Below are positions 61,308-64,000 of a DNA stretch of 64,000 nucleotides, piece by piece; position 1 is the stretch's first letter, and every line of letters begins with the position of its first letter. The notes below the pieces were generated by a model. The model saw only the letters and a list, made by a program, of their open reading frames with translations. It had not been told where the DNA came from and ran no database searches. A program made the translations under genes and the position numbers. Origin of the DNA: Arbacia lixula (lineage: Eukaryota; Echinodermata; Echinoidea; Arbacioida; Arbaciidae); the NCBI GenBank assembly GCA_963669155.1, contig OZ022583.1:18597955-18661954 (forward strand). The letters run 5' to 3'.

Positions 61308-64000
61308 AAACACGCACACACATACACTAAAAAAAACAAGACACTTGTCAGTCAGATGAGCCGTCTGCGAACTGTCAGTCAGATGAGCCGTCTGCGAACT
61401 AATGGGCAGCGCTCGCTGGTTATGATTGTTCACAACTTCGTCATATCTCGCTCATTTTGTATTTGAACATGGTTGATGTTTTGCTGGATCCTGACCCTTC
61501 TATGGGGGGGGGGGGGGGGGGGGGGGAGGAGGAGGTTGAAAAATAATGGTTTCTCCATAAAGTACAATAAATTCCGCTTCAGATGACCCCTCAATGTTAG
61601 GGGCTCAAAAGCGATTGACATTGAAATATAGTTATTTTCATTTCTAATTTTTTTTTTATTAGAACCACATATTTATCTCGAATTTGCAATATTTTTCTGC
61701 CTGTTTTAATGAAATGTTTTTTAACACTTGGTAAATTTCGACCTCCAACATACAGTTACAAAAGAAAGCGTACGAAAATATGGTATATTCATGAAGATAT
61801 CGCAGTTTGAAAAGGAGACGTTTTCCGCGGTTCGAGAGGTCAAGTGAAGGTCACGACTGCCTCGCTGAAAATAAAATAAGCGTATGCCTGCCATTTGGCT
61901 GAATACCGGAAAAGGTTTTGGTTGGTTTGTACATGTACATGTACACTGTAGTTTGAGTGGGAGAAAGACAATAAACGAAACCTTCCAGAAAATTTCCCCT
62001 TGGCAGAGCACCAAGGTGGGCAGAAGCATGACGGTCACATGCTTGCTTGTGTCAGTTATGAATGTACATCAAGTGTTGGGGTCCATGTTATGATGAATCA
62101 TAACTAGACGAAATCACAACAAATACAAGTTCCCAGGACATTTGGCACTCTGCCGACTACCTTCGAATGGTGTAATTTCCTACTGCATCATTGAATAAAG
62201 TCCCTTAAAATGGTTCGCCTTCCTAATGTTTACATGTTAGTACCATGGAGTTAGTAAAAGCTAAACGATAGCTCCATGGTGTAACGAGTACTCAAAATCA
62301 CCTTCTTCGTCAAAGGGATAGTGTTGATATCATATGTACATGTACGTGTGTATATACATGTACATGTACGTGTATTCACACGTAGCCGACAATCTTATAC
62401 CCTGTCGATAGACCCGGAGGTTCTTCTCCGGGTATTACGGACAGAAAGTACCGCCGGCCGACCAATGTATAGGCCTACATTTTGCGGGCTAGTGTTAAAT
62501 CTCAAATGATAGCCTCTACTTCCTGCATGATTTATAACATTCGTAATACAACATAGACTTGCATAGATTTGGGCATCGCGCCAACCTGTGTTATTTACAT
62601 CTGTCGAAGCTTACTTTCTCAAAGTGAGGGAATTAGTAGGCCTATGGGAGAAGAGCAAATTCACCCCCCCCCCCAAAAAAAAAAAAAAAAAAAGCAAAAA
62701 AATCTGTATTGAATGACTTTGCGAAAAATCAGTAGGTCACCTTGTTGACTAACGCGGACTAGGGATTTTTTGTGTTGTGCGGTGATCGATGAAATAAGTG
62801 CTGAACGGTGTGTGCGTTATAATATGCGAGTGCATGCGCACGCTCGGGTGGGTGACAAGACCAAAACCCACGCTGCAAATCGCCTTCACCATGGCACACT
62901 TTTGAAAAATGATTTCAAGGAAGATACAACTTGAAGATAGAGAATAGGGCCATATGCACATTTGTAAGATAAAAATAGGACAGAAAGAGCGGAGGAGTGA
63001 GTGCAGAAGAGGGCCTACAGAACAAAGTTTGTTTGAACTAGTGCATGGTTGTCCGCAATATGAACTCCAAAGAATTTGTGGATTTATTACATGGTATCAT
63101 TTGTCGGCATTCCCCGTTTCACTGAGAAGCATCTCATCATTGTGCAAATACATGTAATATGAAACCACACCGAATCGGCTCAATGCCAAGTATGGCGCGT
63201 CTTTTATTTGACATCATGCAATTATGATCAGTTTGAGGAATGTGCTTATCACGTGCTTGTAACTTTGCAACTTTCGGCGCGCTGTTTGGCGGGAAACTGT
63301 TGAGGAAGATCATGACGTCATCAGACGAAGCCATAGGGGTGTAGAAAGCGTTGCTAAGCCGAATGTGGCATCGTCTGACGCAATGTACGACTTTCTTTCG
63401 CAATGTGCATGAGTGTGGCCCAATGAGCGCAAGTTGAGGAAGGGCGGGGTAATTACGATCTATAGCCTAGGCCTATTCATTTATTAATAGGCAAATGCCT
63501 ATCCCTATTGCGGGCCTAAAATCAAGATGTAGTCTATAATAAGCCATTTCGTAATTGCGCATGAGCAGATTATTGCTTTTAGTAAATGACCTCAGGTCAT
63601 TTCCCAAACTCACAGAGTAAAATGGGAATTCATTAGATAGTCGACCACATTTCAATCTATTTTCATGCAAATATGGCAATAGCTATTCAGCTCTGAGAAG
63701 GTAGTGAAAGAACCGTATTCCACCATGTGCATCTGCTTTTATTGTTGTTCCGGGCACACTATAAAATGTCTTTACATCCATCATCCAACACAACTTCATG
63801 AAAAACAATCCCAGTGAGCAGTCTAGTAGTATTTATTCAGTGCATTGTCCGACCATGGTGTAATTACGAAATGGTCTATTATATGCGACCATTGCATTAT
63901 AGGAGAACGTACTGTAATTGTTTGGAAACTTCCTTCACAATGTAGAAACTCTTTAACTTTAATAAATGGTTTGAATATAATTTTTAATTTCCAGTTTTTA
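60346..64000. other. Right-hand stretch without a supported gene
   Basis: No exon I can support on either strand. It contains a tRNA-like fragment on the minus strand (GGATTTGAACC near 60788) and a (CA)n run. It also has a 29-bp duplication at about 61347-61402 (CTTGTCAGTCAGATGAGCCG), G and A homopolymer runs and a CpG-rich patch near 62780-63450. Confidence 0.4.
61251..61325. repeat. (CA)n microsatellite
   Basis: About 30 CA units with a few interruptions. Confidence 0.95.

Overview
This is a eukaryotic window with spliced genes, GT-AG introns of 0.1-5 kb, AT-rich non-coding DNA and very many short inverted-repeat transposons. The proteins are metazoan and the spread of TTAA-ended MITEs resembles marine invertebrate deuterostome genomes. 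An echinoderm such as a sea urchin is my best guess; this is inference, not proof. I see no bacterial features and no LTR or viral elements.

Four genes can be named by reading their proteins. TXNDC17 (+, 8936-12904, 4 coding exons, 124 aa) is a thioredoxin-like reductase with an intact WCPDC site. CCDC157 (+, 17436-32874, 12 coding exons, 880 aa) is a coiled-coil protein ending in a C2HC zinc finger. OGFOD2 (-, 48741 down to 40742, 7 exons, 356 aa) is a 2-oxoglutarate/Fe(II) dioxygenase with its H-x-D...H and Arg residues in place. ZSWIM7 (+, 48999-56232, 7 exons, 164 aa) is the SWIM-domain subunit of the Shu-type recombination complex. In all four the exon phases add up to one open frame. 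OGFOD2 and ZSWIM7 are head to head with only 257 bp between start codons, so they probably share a promoter. CCDC157 faces, tail to tail, an unrecognised minus-strand gene (35134-36763, two exons visible, 5' end missing). A further minus-strand gene has one large exon at 4838-5632; its later exons are not identified.

Region by region: 1-4.8 kb is repeat-rich, with a terminal-inverted-repeat element containing a chain of hairpins and a CpG-rich patch with coding-like frames. 5-8.4 kb is mostly featureless. 8.4-13 kb is TXNDC17 with an upstream 32-bp tandem array. 13-17.4 kb holds MITEs and a long GA tract. 17.4-33.3 kb is CCDC157. Its introns hold long GTA, GA/GAG and GTG/GAT tracts, duplicated splice-site segments, a 795-bp giant foldback, a 1000-bp TTAA-flanked insertion and a 1058-bp hAT-like element with a perfect 8-bp target duplication. 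35-41 kb has the unknown gene, 1.1 kb of CT-rich minisatellite and a palindrome array. 41-56 kb has OGFOD2 and ZSWIM7 with more MITEs, a Tc1-like MITE and two Helentron/DINE-like elements. 56.3-56.9 kb is a 25-bp tandem array in the ZSWIM7 3' region. 57-64 kb has no supportable gene.

I did not find a convincing new multi-gene system. The most notable observations are structural. One MITE is interrupted by two later insertions whose empty sites can be read from a second copy in this window. The CCDC157 zinc-finger end is repeated four times at exactly 119 bp. In CCDC157 intron 7, a duplicated splice acceptor lies exactly 150 bp upstream, in frame and open.
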